A stretch of DNA of 64,000 nt from assembly GCF_019175285.1 (NCBI RefSeq), contig NC_056528.1, forward strand, positions 47,851,218-47,915,217. The letters run 5' to 3'. Origin of the DNA: Sceloporus undulatus. Taxonomy: Eukaryota; Chordata; Lepidosauria; Squamata; Phrynosomatidae. Shown in pieces: positions 1 to 13,700 of this stretch. The position numbers and the translations under genes were made by a program. The notes under the pieces were generated by a model. That model made no database searches. It was not told the origin of the DNA and was given only the letters and a program-made list of their open reading frames with translations. How positions within the stretch are numbered: the stretch's first letter is position 1; every line of letters begins with the position of its first letter.

Positions 1-669
1 GACTGCAACTCCCAGCTTTCCTCCCTATTGGCTATATTGGCGAGGGTTGCTGGGACTTACAGTCCAACACCATTTAGAGATCCAAATGATTTTCACTCTG
101 AATTAATGTAGGATAGGTAGCCCCCCAAATACTAAGCTGTAGAACTGACTTACTTCTGGTCTATTTGTTTCACAACTCAATGCTTTCAAGACAACATTAA
201 ACAATGTGAGAAATGCCTGACTGCATCTCATGTGTCTTTAAAAACCCAGCAAGTACAATGATGGAGGGGAATAGAAGGGGTGGGAAGAATCAGGGCTACC
301 ATGAACCAGAATAGAAATGTAACCCATTTCCCCATATCCATGATCTTACCCACAACAACTATCTGCTCTCAGAGGGAAGCTTCAATTCCTACCAGGGATA
401 TTGACACGCATTGGCGTGTGATACCCCAGTCTTAATCTCACCCCCAAGCTTTGCTTTTTCTTTTAACATCAACAACAAATAATGAAGTATGGTCACATAT
501 TTGCCAGGTATCATCCAGTTTGGCCCTGTTGAGTCCATCCTTATCAACTGGTTGTCTGGATTGTCAGCTCAGTTACATGATGCTGACAGCTGGCAAGCTT
601 TGTGCTCTCAGGCTGGAAAAGCTGAATTTGCACCGGTTCTCATCCCATCCATTGGGAAGGGGGAGGAAA

Positions 670-671
<2 letters not shown>

Positions 672-719
<48 letters not shown>
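672..719. repeat. (TA)n microsatellite
   Basis: About 24 uninterrupted TA units. They create artificial Tyr-Ile open frames on both strands. Confidence 0.97.
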
Positions 720-722
<3 letters not shown>

Positions 723-1039
723 TTATATCACGCCTTCGTCCCACAATGGGATATTTCCAGTGCAAAAAATCTTGCATGCCAAACCCAGACAGGTCAAGCC
801 AGATGGACATAGAACAAGTCACGGCAAACATATCCCATTTCAATTATAGCAAAGTCCAACTAACCTAGTTTGGATCCCACCTCATACTAGTTAATGAAGA
901 CATGGGACCTCAAATCTGTCTCAACTTGTGGGTTGTAGGTTGTCTCCACAAGCTCTTTTGGGTATTTCCTACCAAACAGTAAGAAGATCAAACAGCACAT
1001 GAAAGGGGGAAAAACCCAAACACATTTATATTTTAGATA

Positions 1040-2250
1040 GAAGACGCAATCCTATATTAAATACAGATTTCAAATATATATTCAATGCAACCCAGCTCTG
1101 AGAACAGGAATATAAGAGTTGTCCGATAAAGAGGATTTCCCCCCAAATTAACATCCATAACAAGGCACAGATCTACTGTATTTTAAGACACATAAACAGG
1201 TGAGAAAGGGGGGATTATGGTGAAAATAAGATGAACGCTCCAATTAGAAGAACATGCTCAGATCGAAAGATGTGTTTAGTCCTTTCGCCATGTAAGTGTT
1301 TTTTGGGGGAGAAACATCAGCCAAATAGTTGGTAGACATTAGTAGTATGGAAAATACTACAGAGATATCAAATATTGACACACAGAGAGAAGAGAGACTG
1401 TGTTGGCTATTAGAATATTTGAAAACAAAGGCGTTATCAGACAGCGATGGATAAAAGCGTCTTATAAAATACATATTAAGCAGTACAGGACGGTCAAAAA
1501 AGTCAAATTACAGAGTCCAAAGCCGTATTTCTATTCCTAAAACAGTTTCCAGTAACTGTAGCAAGAACATGTACATTTCCCATTACTTAAAAATATCATC
1601 TTTAGAATGGAAGTAATGACCGATACACAGCGCGATTTCAACGTCATCCTCAAAAATGCAAACTACTTAAGAAAGAAAGTATTTCCCTTTTATGTACAAA
1701 TAAAAGCACTGATCCACAGTGCATTTGACACTAAAATTGAAACCCACCTTTCCCTAACATACATCCATGGAACAAAAATAGGGGGAACGTAACGAAACGA
1801 AAACAGATCTGGGTACACCCTGTATTCAGTTTTAAAGTCGGAGATATTTTAACCTTGAAAAAGTGTATTTGCTTTTTTAAAAACTACACATTCTGACTAT
1901 ATGCAGAGGACTCAAATGTCTTTATTACAGTTTTGTTTCCAATTAAAAATGAATGTATATATAGAAAAAGGAACAATACCTTTAGAAGAGACGTTTTTCA
2001 AGTATGACAATATACTCATTAATATCACCATGTGTTTTTTTTTTTGTCTTAGGACAGCTAAATGTTAATGGACATGTTTGTTTAATCATGCATTGCTTAT
2101 TAACTGGAATGGAGGTGGCATCTAAGATGTGAACTATAAAAGGAACCAATCTATGGCCTTAACTTATCTCCAACAACATTTTATTCCCAGTCTAGTACAT
2201 TTCATTTTTAGCATCAGAATAGGTACGGTTAGGGCTGCCAAAGTAAAAAG
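1040..2250. other. Unexplained single-copy stretch in the 3' flank
   Basis: No repeat family recognised. It has scattered CpG (for example near 1622-1650 and 1790) and AATAAA on the minus strand at 2185-2180 and 1926-1921. It could be distal 3' UTR of the PICALM-like gene, the 3' UTR of a further gene to the left, or neutral DNA. Open frames here are short and match nothing I know. Confidence 0.35.
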
Positions 2251-2696
2251 GAGATAAAGCTCTCGCACCTTTGATGGTTCTCTGGACGAGGGAATGTCAG
2301 CAGGTATTGCTTATTACCTGGTTGTGTGGCAAGCAAAGTCTGCTGAAATTCTCTTTAGTTCTCACATTAGATATGATGGTGATGGGAGACATTTGGCTAA
2401 GGGATGGAAACGGGATAATACTCAAACCCAACCTCCTAATTCATACTAAGCAGGAAAGAGATGTGAACAGAAAATATTGGCTACTGCCCCGTGTCTAATT
2501 TGGGGCCTTGGAGAGAGAATGAACTGTGTCTACAAGAGCACCTTTCCCAAAACAGGCACATCAGTGAAAGTTCGCGTGACTTTCTAGAAGCCACATGATG
2601 AAGCTATTATACTTCTCCTTTACAGGATGAAGCTATCACCCCCTACACATTATAATCAAACTGTCCCTGTTTCCCAAACCATTTGAAACAGGATTC

Positions 2697-2890
2697 AAAG
2701 ACATAGCTGTATTAGCCTGGAATATCAGTATGAAAAGGAATCTTGTAGCACCTATGAGACTGAGAGAAGTCAGTTGCATGAGCTTTCGTACACTTGAGCC
2801 TACTTCCTCAGATGCATTTGGGGAAGTAGGCTCAAGTGTAGGAAAGCTCATGCTACCAACTTGTCTCAAAGGTGCTACAAGATCTCTTTG
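2697..2890. mobile_element. Foldback repeat, family B
   Basis: CAAAGACATAGCTGTATTAG then TCTTGTAGCACCTATGAGAC and a mirrored GTCTCAAAGGTGCTACAAGA at the far end; AGCTTTCGTACACTTGAGCC pairs with GGCTCAAGTGTAGGAAAGCT around the centre. Confidence 0.75.
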
Positions 2891-4329
2891 CAAACTCATT
2901 TGAGACAGGGGCATTTAAACCATCTGCTGTAAAGGAGTTGCAAAGGAGAATGGTAGAAAATAGGGTTGATGTGTTTTTGCATTATGCGTGTGCATGCTCT
3001 TCTGCTCTGCATGGATATTATCAATGAATGTTTGTGAAAATGACAACCCTGCAACCACTAAATCCACTACAGTGAACTGTTTCAGACGGCAATCCTACAC
3101 ACACTTACCTGAGAGCAGGTCCTACTGAACTGAGTAAGGCTTACTTCTCAGTAGACAGGTATTTCACTATTAAACCCAATTCTTTAACAGCTGAAGTCTA
3201 AACAAATCTGTATGGCATGAGTTGTGCAGCAGGGTTTACATGCCAAATTTAAAGATCCCAACACTGACCTAAAGGCAATCTTGTGAGAAGGAACACTAGA
3301 ATACTCCTTCCTTGGCAAACACAGCAGGGCATAGTTGCAATGAATATTTTAATATTAATGCACCCAAAGTGTTACTAAAGCATTTAATGTTCTCAATATA
3401 TTCACAAGGAAGTTGTTAAAAAGCTAGTTACCTTCCAGAAAGTAGGCTGGGCAACATCTCAAGAACAAACTCTTAAGCAGCATAACCCTAAACATGTCTA
3501 CTCAGAAGTAAATCCCAGATACAGGTAAATGTGTGTAGGACTTTCAGGATAGCAAGTCCTGGGTTTAGTTGGGATACTACTTTTACAGTTCACCTTAATT
3601 CATAGTATATCAATGAGGGTGGGAGGCTACTGTCAAGTATGTACAATGGACTACACATTGGGTTATCTTACCATTAAACAGAATCCAATCTCTCCAGAGA
3701 GTTCAGGCATACCACCACTAATATCACTGTAAACAACCTTTTGCCAACTGGAAGTTGAAAACTATACAGCTTTCTGTACTTTCGTCATTTCTCATAAGAA
3801 CATACAGTATGTATCATTCTGACCACGGCAATAACACAGTGATAACCACCTATCTGCTAGCAACAATAAATATGATGTCTTGCAATCCTGCAGTGCTTCA
3901 AAGGAAGGATGGCTCCCTTTTAGTTATATTTTATCATTACAGCCTAAAATTCAAAGACAACACCCTAGAATTCACTGGCACCCCATCCTCCATTAAAAAT
4001 CTGATGAATGAAATATTTGTGTAAGTATCATTAAGAGAACTACCAACTAAACACTACTACCTCCAGAGTTGCAGCACCAATATTTACAGCTGATACCAAT
4101 CTCCGGACAAACGCTTTGGAGCGAATACCTTTGCTCCGCTGAAGAAACTCAGAATTGCTTTTTGTCTAGAAAAAATTTGCATTATGAAATCCAATTTTTG
4201 GTTATATGACGAAAATACCAGCCTCATTTTAGACACTGGCAAAAGTCTTGGTGCTAAAATAGATAACTGCTTTTAAAATGATCCCACAACTCTGCTGCTC
4301 TTCATGTCATTCTAGGACATGAAGCAATG

Positions 4330-4572
4330 GATCCAAACTATGTGGAAAGAGATGCCACCTAAACATTAGGAAGAACTTCCTGACAGTGAGAGCTGTTCAA
4401 CAGTGGGATGCGTTCCCTTGGAGGATAATTATAGTCTCCTTCTATGGAGGTTTTTAAGCAGAGGCTGGATGGCCATCTGTCAGGAGTACTCTTATATTGT
4501 CTTAATGCATGGTAGAATGGGATTGGACTGGATGGCCCTTCTTCTTTTTTCCAGCTCTATCATTCTATGATG
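4330..4572 (+). mobile_element. CR1 LINE 3' end
   Basis: AGGAAGAACTTCCTGACAGT, GTTTTTAAGCAGAGGCTGGA, TGGCCATCTGTCAGGAGTAC and the ending TCATTCTATGATG are the standard CR1 3' terminal sequence. Confidence 0.85.
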
Positions 4573-5699
4573 ACAAGTTACATCAAATGTTATTCATAAA
4601 ATCTACTGCAGTCCTTCTTAAACTATCCAATGAGGGGAACCAGCAGGCATTTCCCCCCTCAATGTGCCAGGGAACATTATTATATTTGTGCCCATTGACT
4701 AAAACGGCCTCTTTCTTTTTGGGAAACATGCTGTGGACCCGCTAGCACCAGTCCCTGGACCACCCCTTTGAGTAGCACTTGCTGCTGGACATCTTCCATG
4801 TTAATTTATGACAAATCTATTTCCTAATGCCAACTGCTGAAAAGGAAGTGCAGGATATGCTATGCACTTGCAGTGGGGGCAAAAGACGTTACTTGCGGTT
4901 GAGTGGATTTCACCAGTTACAAAAACTACAAGCGTGCGAAGATATAGATACTCCAGAATGTTTTGCATGTGTAGAGCAGGTTGATGAGATGACAATATGT
5001 TAAAGGATGGGGCATAGAAAAAAATATATGAATTAAATACGGGGTGCATTTATAGACAATACTGCAATGAAACAGAAAGAGAATTTCTAGGTATTGGGGG
5101 TTTATGCATCATTTGTGTAGCAAAAGGAGCATTATGAGAATGACCACACTGTGAATCATAATTGTATTAAAATCAATAATAATTAGTGTCTAATACTGAA
5201 TAAAGCACATAAAGCATAACAAAAACATACTTTCCTCTGGAGAGTCCAAGATGCCACTCTCTGAGGAGAGAGGTCTTGCATGAAGTTCCCTGGTATAAGA
5301 TTGCAGCCAGTAAACATAATAAATTAAACACAGTTAAACTGAATGATTAGAAAATAATCTTGGCGGGGAGGTCAGGAAGCGTTCTACCTTTTTTACAGTC
5401 TCAAACTTTACACGGACTCAGAGATCAAACATTTCTCATTAGTTACCATAAAACCCATGTTATTTCAAACACATGTACTGGTCTAAACTGGACCAAAAGA
5501 CCGAAAATTGGTTGGAAGCAAGGTTATACAATTCTAAATGAGGATTAGTTGAATTAAATCACTAGAATAGCCACTTTTTAAAAACAAATAAGAAAATAAA
5601 AAGATCCATAGATAAGCTGCTCCAGCTTTTTTTATAGGACCACAATAAATATGGGTTTTGGACAAACCTGGAGAATACATTAAAGCCAAAAAAAGCCCT

Positions 5700-7771
5700 T
5701 GAAAAGTCACTTTCCACATTTAATTACATGCATCCAGTTTATGCCTTTTGCCAGTACATGTTCAAGATTTGGTCTAAAACACATTTTTTCCCCACTTGCG
5801 ACATTTAATCCATACAAAGTTAGTGGTTACAAATTGCAAACACATATGTAAAAAAAATGATTTTAAAAAATCATGTTTAGTTTGACAGAACAAATATATT
5901 CTTTTCGAAGCAAGCATATTCTTATTCTTTTTTTACATTCTTGGCACAATATTAACAAACACAAAAGACACTTTACACAGACTGGGCTTTGAGAATTTGA
6001 CACATAGCCTGATCACAAAAGTACTTGTTTTGTTGAATGTAAACCCCTCCATTTGTAAAAAAAGAAACAAGGGCTACAACTCGGCAAACGCATGAAAGAG
6101 TGCGCTCAGTTGCTGCAATTTATGACAAGGGCAAAGCTTTATGAAAGAACGTTCATGTTGGCATTAACAGGTAACACGTTTTGCAGTTATTGCTGCCGTA
6201 ATGGGCTCGAAACAAGAAAACCATCGCAGCGGTGATAGAAAGGGGGGAATGGTTTTTGTATGACTGTTCTTTAGTTTTTAAAAAGCTTTAAAATAAATCA
6301 GTTTTCTTGCAATCTCCCCTCATAAACATGCCCTGCCAAAGTAACTTTGAATGTCAAATTCTCACTGTCGGTGGACGTGTTGAAAATCACAGACTGTCAG
6401 CTGCTATCTTACGCTCTCCTACACTGCAATAACATTTCATGTATCTTCGAGGATAATAGTCTGAACCATTCGATGGAAAAAAAAATTTCAGCTAAATTTC
6501 TTCAAAGCGGTACAATGTTTGCATTTTGTATGCGTTGCAAAGGGGGAAAGGATTTTGCAGCACGGGGGAAATATTGTACTTAAAAGTTTACATATATATA
6601 TATACATTCCCCCCAACCCTAAAATTCCTTTATATAGTGACTGGGCATTCTCTCTCTCTCTCTGTTTTGCTTTCTTTCTTTTTAGCCCCCCCATCTGCAA
6701 TGAGGGCCACAAAGCGATGCGCAAAGGATGGAGGGTCATCAGGAATATAAATTTCCAGTTCTTAAAGTGCAGCATGTAACTGATGAATTACTAAGAAAAT
6801 GCTGTTGCCCCACATCTTAAATAAAGGGCAAAAAATAAGGGGGGGGGGATTAAAAAAGCTTCCCATACAGACATTTTCTGGGACGTGAAAGGCAACTCTT
6901 AGCTTGAGTCAGAAGCAATGCTGCTGTCTGTACATAAGAGACTGTGTACGGAAGTGCAGCTATTGCCATCCATGTCTGGCGCTGCGCCCATGACTCCGTA
7001 ACATACTACTTCTTCCCTCGGACTACAGCGAGGCGCCAAGTCTCTGCCAAAGTGCAGTTCTAGCCCTTGGCGAAGGAACAACTCTTGCTGTAATGCCAGT
7101 TCATTCAGGGTTGTGTTTTTCCCCCCTCCCAGGTTAATGGCCTACGTTTTGTTAAAAGTCGATTCACAGCATTTAAAACTCACAGTACAAAATTTGTGAA
7201 TTAGAAGAAGCTCGTCTAATGTGAGAAAAAAGCAGTCGGGTTTCGAGCATGATATTGGCATTTATATGATGTCGGACTAAATTCTTAACCAGAGTACTTA
7301 TTTTATCAGGTACTCCTTAAAAGAGTCTCTGAAAGGTTTATTGCTCAACTTCATTAAAGTAGTGCCATGATCAGACCCGCCACGGACTTCAGGGGAAATA
7401 ATAAATAGAAGTATGACGTCCTCCGCTATCTTACTGTAAGGAAGCCGTTGGATGAAAATGCTGCAAGGAATTCTCAAGTTAGCTCTTCTTTAACAAGGGA
7501 AAAGTTGGGATTTTCTTTTCACACTCTGCTGACCTCCAGCGTCAAAAGACTTCAGCTTTCCGCTGAAAAACAGTCTTACACTATTCAAAACCAAACATGA
7601 TTTCATATCATAGTTGACTGTTGTAACAAGAATCTCTAAAGCACAGCAATTCAAAGTAATTTATATCGTACGGGGAGCAAGGTATGTGCCATGGTGAAGA
7701 CTGCAGCTTAAAAGTTCTGTCTTCCTTCTACCAATATTTGGTTGTCAAAGTCTCTTGCTGCTTTGGCAGAT
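5700..7771 (-). other. PICALM-like: Probable 3' UTR of the PICALM-like gene
   Basis: The stretch after the stop codon is single-copy, AT-rich and free of the SINE, MITE and CR1 copies that fill the introns, apart from short TA and CT runs near 6590-6665. A nearby AATAAA reads on the minus strand at 7342-7337 and would make a short UTR of about 430 nt. No clear strong signal marks a far end; further AATAAA strings on the minus strand occur at 2185-2180 and 1926-1921. The left boundary given here is a judgement from repeat absence and base composition. Confidence 0.5.
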
Positions 7772-7786
7772 CTACATAAACTGTAT
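7772..7786 (-). CDS. PICALM-like: PICALM-like coding exon 20 (IQFM and stop)
   Basis: After the acceptor CTTACAG the exon reads ATA CAG TTT ATG TAG, giving the invariant family ending IQFM. Only 15 nt are coding; the rest of the exon is 3' UTR toward lower coordinates. Confidence 0.94.
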   Translation of the reverse strand: MQFM

Positions 7787-10700
7787 CTGTAAGGCAAGGA
7801 ATCAAGTTGAATTAAAGCTGTTAACAAAGATATTCTCTCTATCCAAAAACTGCTTTGTAAGTAATCCTAGTTCTCTCACTGGGGGCATGGTTGAAATATT
7901 TAAGCATATTAGGACAGTGTTAATGACATATGATCCCCCTGGAGATTAATCAAAATGAGGAGTCAATTTCACAACCCACTTGAGCAGAATATATATATTG
8001 TGTACAAATCAATCCTTTTCTTCTTCTTCTTTTTTTTAGGGAGGGAAACCCCAGAAACTCCCATTGAATCAATAACGCAAAGAAGCCAGCTTGTTTCCTG
8101 TTAGCAGAAATTTGGGCAAAGTCACCTACACAGCCATTACTGAAAGAGCCTGGGGTATTTTACTCAGTATATTTTTGAATTATCCAGTAAGTTGCTTCTA
8201 AATGCAGAGTATGCATGATAACCTTAAGGTGCAATTCTTTAGAAGCTAGACTACAGCTTGGGATCCTTTATTAATATATATATATATATATATATTTAAT
8301 GCCTTCCTCTGGCCTTCCATGTGAACATACCACTATACTTTCCAATACCCAGAAGGCAATGAGTAGGAAATGAGAATGAGATACATCTTTCCTAAACCAA
8401 CCTCCACTGCCACCCCCAACAAAAAAGGAAATGCACAGGAGGACCTAACAAACTAAGCATCTAAACAACATACAAGTGTGAGAATTATGGGAAGAGCAGT
8501 ATGCAGAATTCATTTTAAAAAAGACAAAATGTCCACATTCAAGAAACACTTGCCTGTGTTCCAGAAATAGGTGCAAAGGGATTTGTTGGCCTTAGACCTG
8601 TCTGGGTATAAATCATAGGCTGGGGTGCCATAATAGGTGTTGTTCCAATCTGAGTAGGTACCTGCATGACACAAAGAGGAGTGAGTAACACCATTTAATG
8701 TTCTCCCAGCTTGAAAACCATGCTCCAGTCCAAAGAAAGGTGTCCAGCAATTTTCAATCATATGAGTTCATGCGTATATGAACTGGTAGCAAGGATCCAG
8801 TTTAATACAGTATACTAACTGTTTAATACAGTATACCAAGTGCAAAACTGCTAACAGGACAAACAGAGAATTAGTTATTCTGACTGGTTGGGATTCTGAA
8901 ATGCAAGCTGTATGAAATTCAAAGGAGAACACCTCTACAACTGAAATCACAAATATAAATAGCGGATCACCTTACCATTCCATACAGAGGCACTTGAGGT
9001 GTATTCGCTGGGTAGGTTACTGGAGCATGTACCTATGATAGTAGGAGGAAAAGAAACAAGGAACAAAAAGTGAAACATTTTGTTGCAAACTGTATGGATA
9101 AAGTGGAAGAGAATGTAAAAAAATGCATCTTATTTTGTAGAGTGTACTTAAAATAGATTCTAAGCTCATAGGAAAATAAACTTACATATGCAAGAACAGA
9201 TACTCCATTCTGGCATAGCAAAAAAAGGGGCAAGGATAGAAAATTACTGGGAAAGGTAGGATACCAGAACAAGGACAACTTTTGTGAAGAATAAACCAAG
9301 CTATACTTGAGGTTGATCATCCCAAGACTCACTCACCATAAAGTTGGCTACAACTAGACATTCATGTTAAGGGACTACCTTTACCTTTTATTAAGGGCAA
9401 ACACTGTGACAAGCCTTTAAAAATAAGCTCACAAATCCTACGAGTCCATTTTCTATTCACAAGAGAACCTATGGAAGAGGGATGGAGGGCTCTGTCTCTG
9501 CATCAGCAACGTTCCTACTCATCTGAATGTTAGATGAGAATGTCATTCTTTGCAGCCTGCCATGACCCAGCAAAAGGTTAAATACAAGGTTCATTCAAGC
9601 AGCTTCTCCCCTCCCTAGCAAAGTACCCCAAGTAGCAAACTCTGGCTTGCCTGTCTCTTGCACAACAGAATCGCAAACCACGTTTTGATTGTGGTCTGCA
9701 GCTCTGCTCTGGATGTCAAGTGCAAAACATGGTTTGCCAGGATGGATGCAATGGCCTCCACTACACAGGAAGTAAATGAATCGGAGCACTTAAGGAAAAG
9801 AAGAAGCCAACAAAGCTTACACATGTAATGTCAAACTATGGTTTGCACTAAACTATATGTCATAATCCCAAAGGGGTTTGAAAAACAGTTTATGATATTG
9901 CATAGGTCTACAGTATTCAGAGACAAAAAAATTCAGTCACATTGGCTAACACAAGAGCCTTACTGCTCCATAATCTCACAATAAATTGTTCTGGAAAAGT
10001 GGAATATTTACACGGCTCTTTAGAAGATTATGAACTTCTAGGAAAACTCCATCCATGCACACACAAACACCACATATACAAAACCTTATACAGTACACTG
10101 AAGACATTACCATCTGTGGAGCAGGAGGAATAGGGACAGTATTCCATGTAGTTGAGGTGCTTGTTTTTGCTTGCCAGTTTGTTCCGCCAGTAAGTTTCTT
10201 CTCTGTAGGCTGATTCCACTGCATATCAGACCTAGAAGTGAACTGTACAGTTGAGCTGCCGCATAAAAGAAACAGCTAAAAAGCAACTGTGATATACAGA
10301 ACAATTAGGCTAATCACTAAATATCTTTTATCTGCCAACTGCATCGCAGCAGACATTCCACATTTTGAGAAAAATTACATGTACCAATTGCTAACATCAT
10401 GTTTAATTATTTCTGAAACCACATCCTGTTACCTCCCAAGTTGCTTCAAGAAGTGCTTATATCAGTAAATTAGAACAACCAATTGAACCCAGGTGAGTAA
10501 AGAGGAAAATCTCTTGCAAACTTCATATATTACCGTATATTGGCATCATAGTAATGGCTAAAGCAGGTGACTTTACACATCAGAAGCTGTTCCCATATAG
10601 CTGGTCCCAGCTGCTTCAGGAAAAATTTAAACCACACCAGCTATCCCCACCAAAAGATAATTTTTATGAACATGTTTACAAATGGCATGAACTGAGCAGA

Positions 10701-13700
10701 GAAGAAACTGCAACTTCAATGCTCTAAAGTAACTTCTAAACCTTTGGATCTTGGTGTAAATTATTCAGCATCAATATGAAATTTTACAAGTTCCTTTTTG
10801 CATTCCACCTTAGGAACCAACACATGAGGGAAGGAAATGTTAACAATATATAGGCCCCATACAGACAGGCCAAAATAAAGCTGCTTCGGGTCATTTTGGA
10901 GGTATGATGTTTAAATGATGCATGTGCCTTAAGAGTCCGCAAACCACACTAAAGCCATGGTCCAGTCCTAAAGACTGGAGCACAGCTTTGGTGCAGCTTC
11001 TGGCCTCTTAGGACGCATACATCATTTAAACAGCATACCTCCAAAGTGACCCGAAGCAGCTTTATTTTGGCCTGTCTGTATGGGGCCATAGCTAGTTATT
11101 TTTGAAATTTAAATATAGACAAGATAGAAATAAATATCTCACTTTTTGGATGGCGTTCCACCAAAGCCAAGATCTGTAACAAAGCACATTAAAAGTATTT
11201 CATTAAGAACTGAGATCTGTCTATATGATAAATATGGAGATTTTTTAAAAACATAAAGCATTGCACTTACTTCCTACAAGATTAGCGAGTGAGGAGTCTA
11301 GGTCATTGGCCAAAATCTTCCCACTTTGCTGACCAATTAAAACTCCTCTCTGATTTTGTGCTGGTGCTACTGGCTGTAATACATCATCTGGAAAATTAAA
11401 GACTGGAAGAAAGAGAAGAACAGAGAATATTACTGGTATAGAACACACACAATGAGCTATGCAGAAATATGCTTACCTCCAGAGAATGCAGGCAAACATC
11501 TTAATTTACTTTGTGAAGCTCAATGAAATGTACAGACCTATCTTTCAATTATGTTGAGCCCTGTAATTATTACAAGCAATGAGAGACATTTAAAAGGCTC
11601 TCATTTGATCCATGCCTTTCATTTCATTCAACAGGATTAAACATTATATAGGCTAAAACCTGGATTATTCCTGTGGAAAATGGATTCTAGCCAAAATTCT
11701 AAGGAGCAATGTAAAACTTGCAATTCAAATGTTCAAATAAGGATTATCAAGAGTAACATTAATCTCTAAACTGTTGGTACAAAAAAACCTGTGGGACAAA
11801 ACCTTCAGCTTCTCCTATGGCTGTTCAAAAATTGCCCTATCATTAAACTGGATTTACAAATCCATTTCAGATGGAGAGATCTGATCTGATTTTTACAGAT
11901 CTCTTCTGCATTGAGGTGAGCCAACATAGAACCAGATGTTCTATGAAAAATATCCTAAAACTGAGTTTGCAAAAACCGCATGCAATAAGCATACTTTGCT
12001 CTTTTTTTTTTAATGGCAGTATGCCACAGTTACAAGAAATATCAGCATTTTTATAATCCATGGTTTAAGTTGTCCACAGCACTATTGTAGGCATGTTTTT
12101 GCCTAAATAAGGGGCGAAACAGACAGGTAGGAAAAAGTGGCTTGAAGCTGCCTTTTCCGAAGCCACGTTGAAACCCCATCCACCTCACCTTAGGGGCTGC
12201 ATTCCTCTTTATGACTAGGATTGCTGCCTTAATCTTGTACCTACTTTAATAAAAACAACCAAAAAACTCACCCATTGAAATCCATGATCCAGAAGGCCAT
12301 GTTGAAAGTTGTACCCAAAAGATAAAAAGAGAAGGACAATCATAATGCATATTGGATTAGTAAGGTACTGTAGGATATACTTGTTTTCTGAGTTTTCTTA
12401 AGCACATATTTTCTATCTACTTAAAGTAGTATGCAACTGACGATTTCAAACTACAAGAGTGCATCAGTTTAAATTTTATATCTTGGCTTATTATGCCAAG
12501 ATATAAAAAGGCAGCAGCTTCACGGTTCTGTTTTTAATACAGATTTGATATGAAAGAAAATAATTATCTTCCAAAACAGGCAATTATTGTCTCCATTGAA
12601 CTACATATCAAGAAAGCAATGGCCAACTACCAACTTGACATAAAGAATCTCACACACCAAAATTTGACACACACTAGTAACATTACCTGTTGCACTTTTA
12701 AATTCAGGCACCGCTGACTTGCCACCAAAGACAGCATCGAAATCCACATTGATGGCTGAACCAGCAGTTTTCTGTGACGCTGAAGGAACAGGATAGCCTA
12801 CAAAATGTTCATAAAGTTATCATTTGCCACAGTTTTAAACAATTCTGCAATTTTAAGAGAAGTTAATTTTCAGAAAATGAATTACTTTTTTCAAGACAAA
12901 AACATGGAACCATATGGAGATTTCAATGATCTGTAACAAATGCAGCAGAGGCTAAGGAAGGACTATGCAGCATCTAGTGAATGACAGAAATTCAAAAACC
13001 CCATTGTATTTGCTTGCTCAATAGTTTAAAGAAAAGAAAAGAGGATCATACATTTATATCAAATGTAAAACAAACAATTGTGATGGTAAAGTATTCCACA
13101 CAGTGGATTATGGCCGACACAGACATTTGTCTAGCTAGCAGCTCCACTGAAACTTAGGAAAAGTAAGGCGAACATGGAATATCAACAAAATTAAATATCA
13201 AGATTATCATTCAAGTTTATACTTGCAAATAAATTACAAGACAATTACCACTAAACAGTTCCACTGTTTGTTTGGAGGGAAAGGTGGATGCCCCAAAAGG
13301 TGTGGTGCTTTTTACAGCTTCTTCAACGGGCTTCATATCAAAGAGGTCTAGGTGAGGTGGAGACCCAACGCAGCCATTTGTAGATGAGAATGGTCCTTTT
13401 AAGCAAGGCATGATGTGATAAGAAGGGAGGAAGGGAGAAAAAGATGAACATAAGTAGTACTCAAAAGTGAAGATTCAAACAGAATCTGCAGAGTTAAGAG
13501 ACACAGAGTTAATATAATTTAGCAAAGTTTTGTGCAAAACTGTTTTTTCAATGGACTGTTCATCCAAGATGATTTTACTGCAATTCATACTAGCTTATTG
13601 TGTTTTCCTACAAGTTTTGAAATGAAAAGAAGAGTTCTTACACAGGAATCACTTTATGGGTCTTTAAACCCAGTTATTTGTTCTGGGAGCCATATACTTC

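Noticed and set aside
451-849. Open frames of 67-132 codons around 450-850
   Set aside because: They depend on the TA microsatellite read as Tyr-Ile repeats.
6899-7081. Minus-strand 60-codon frame in the 3' UTR
   Set aside because: No family match, and it lies after the stop of the gene in UTR-like sequence.
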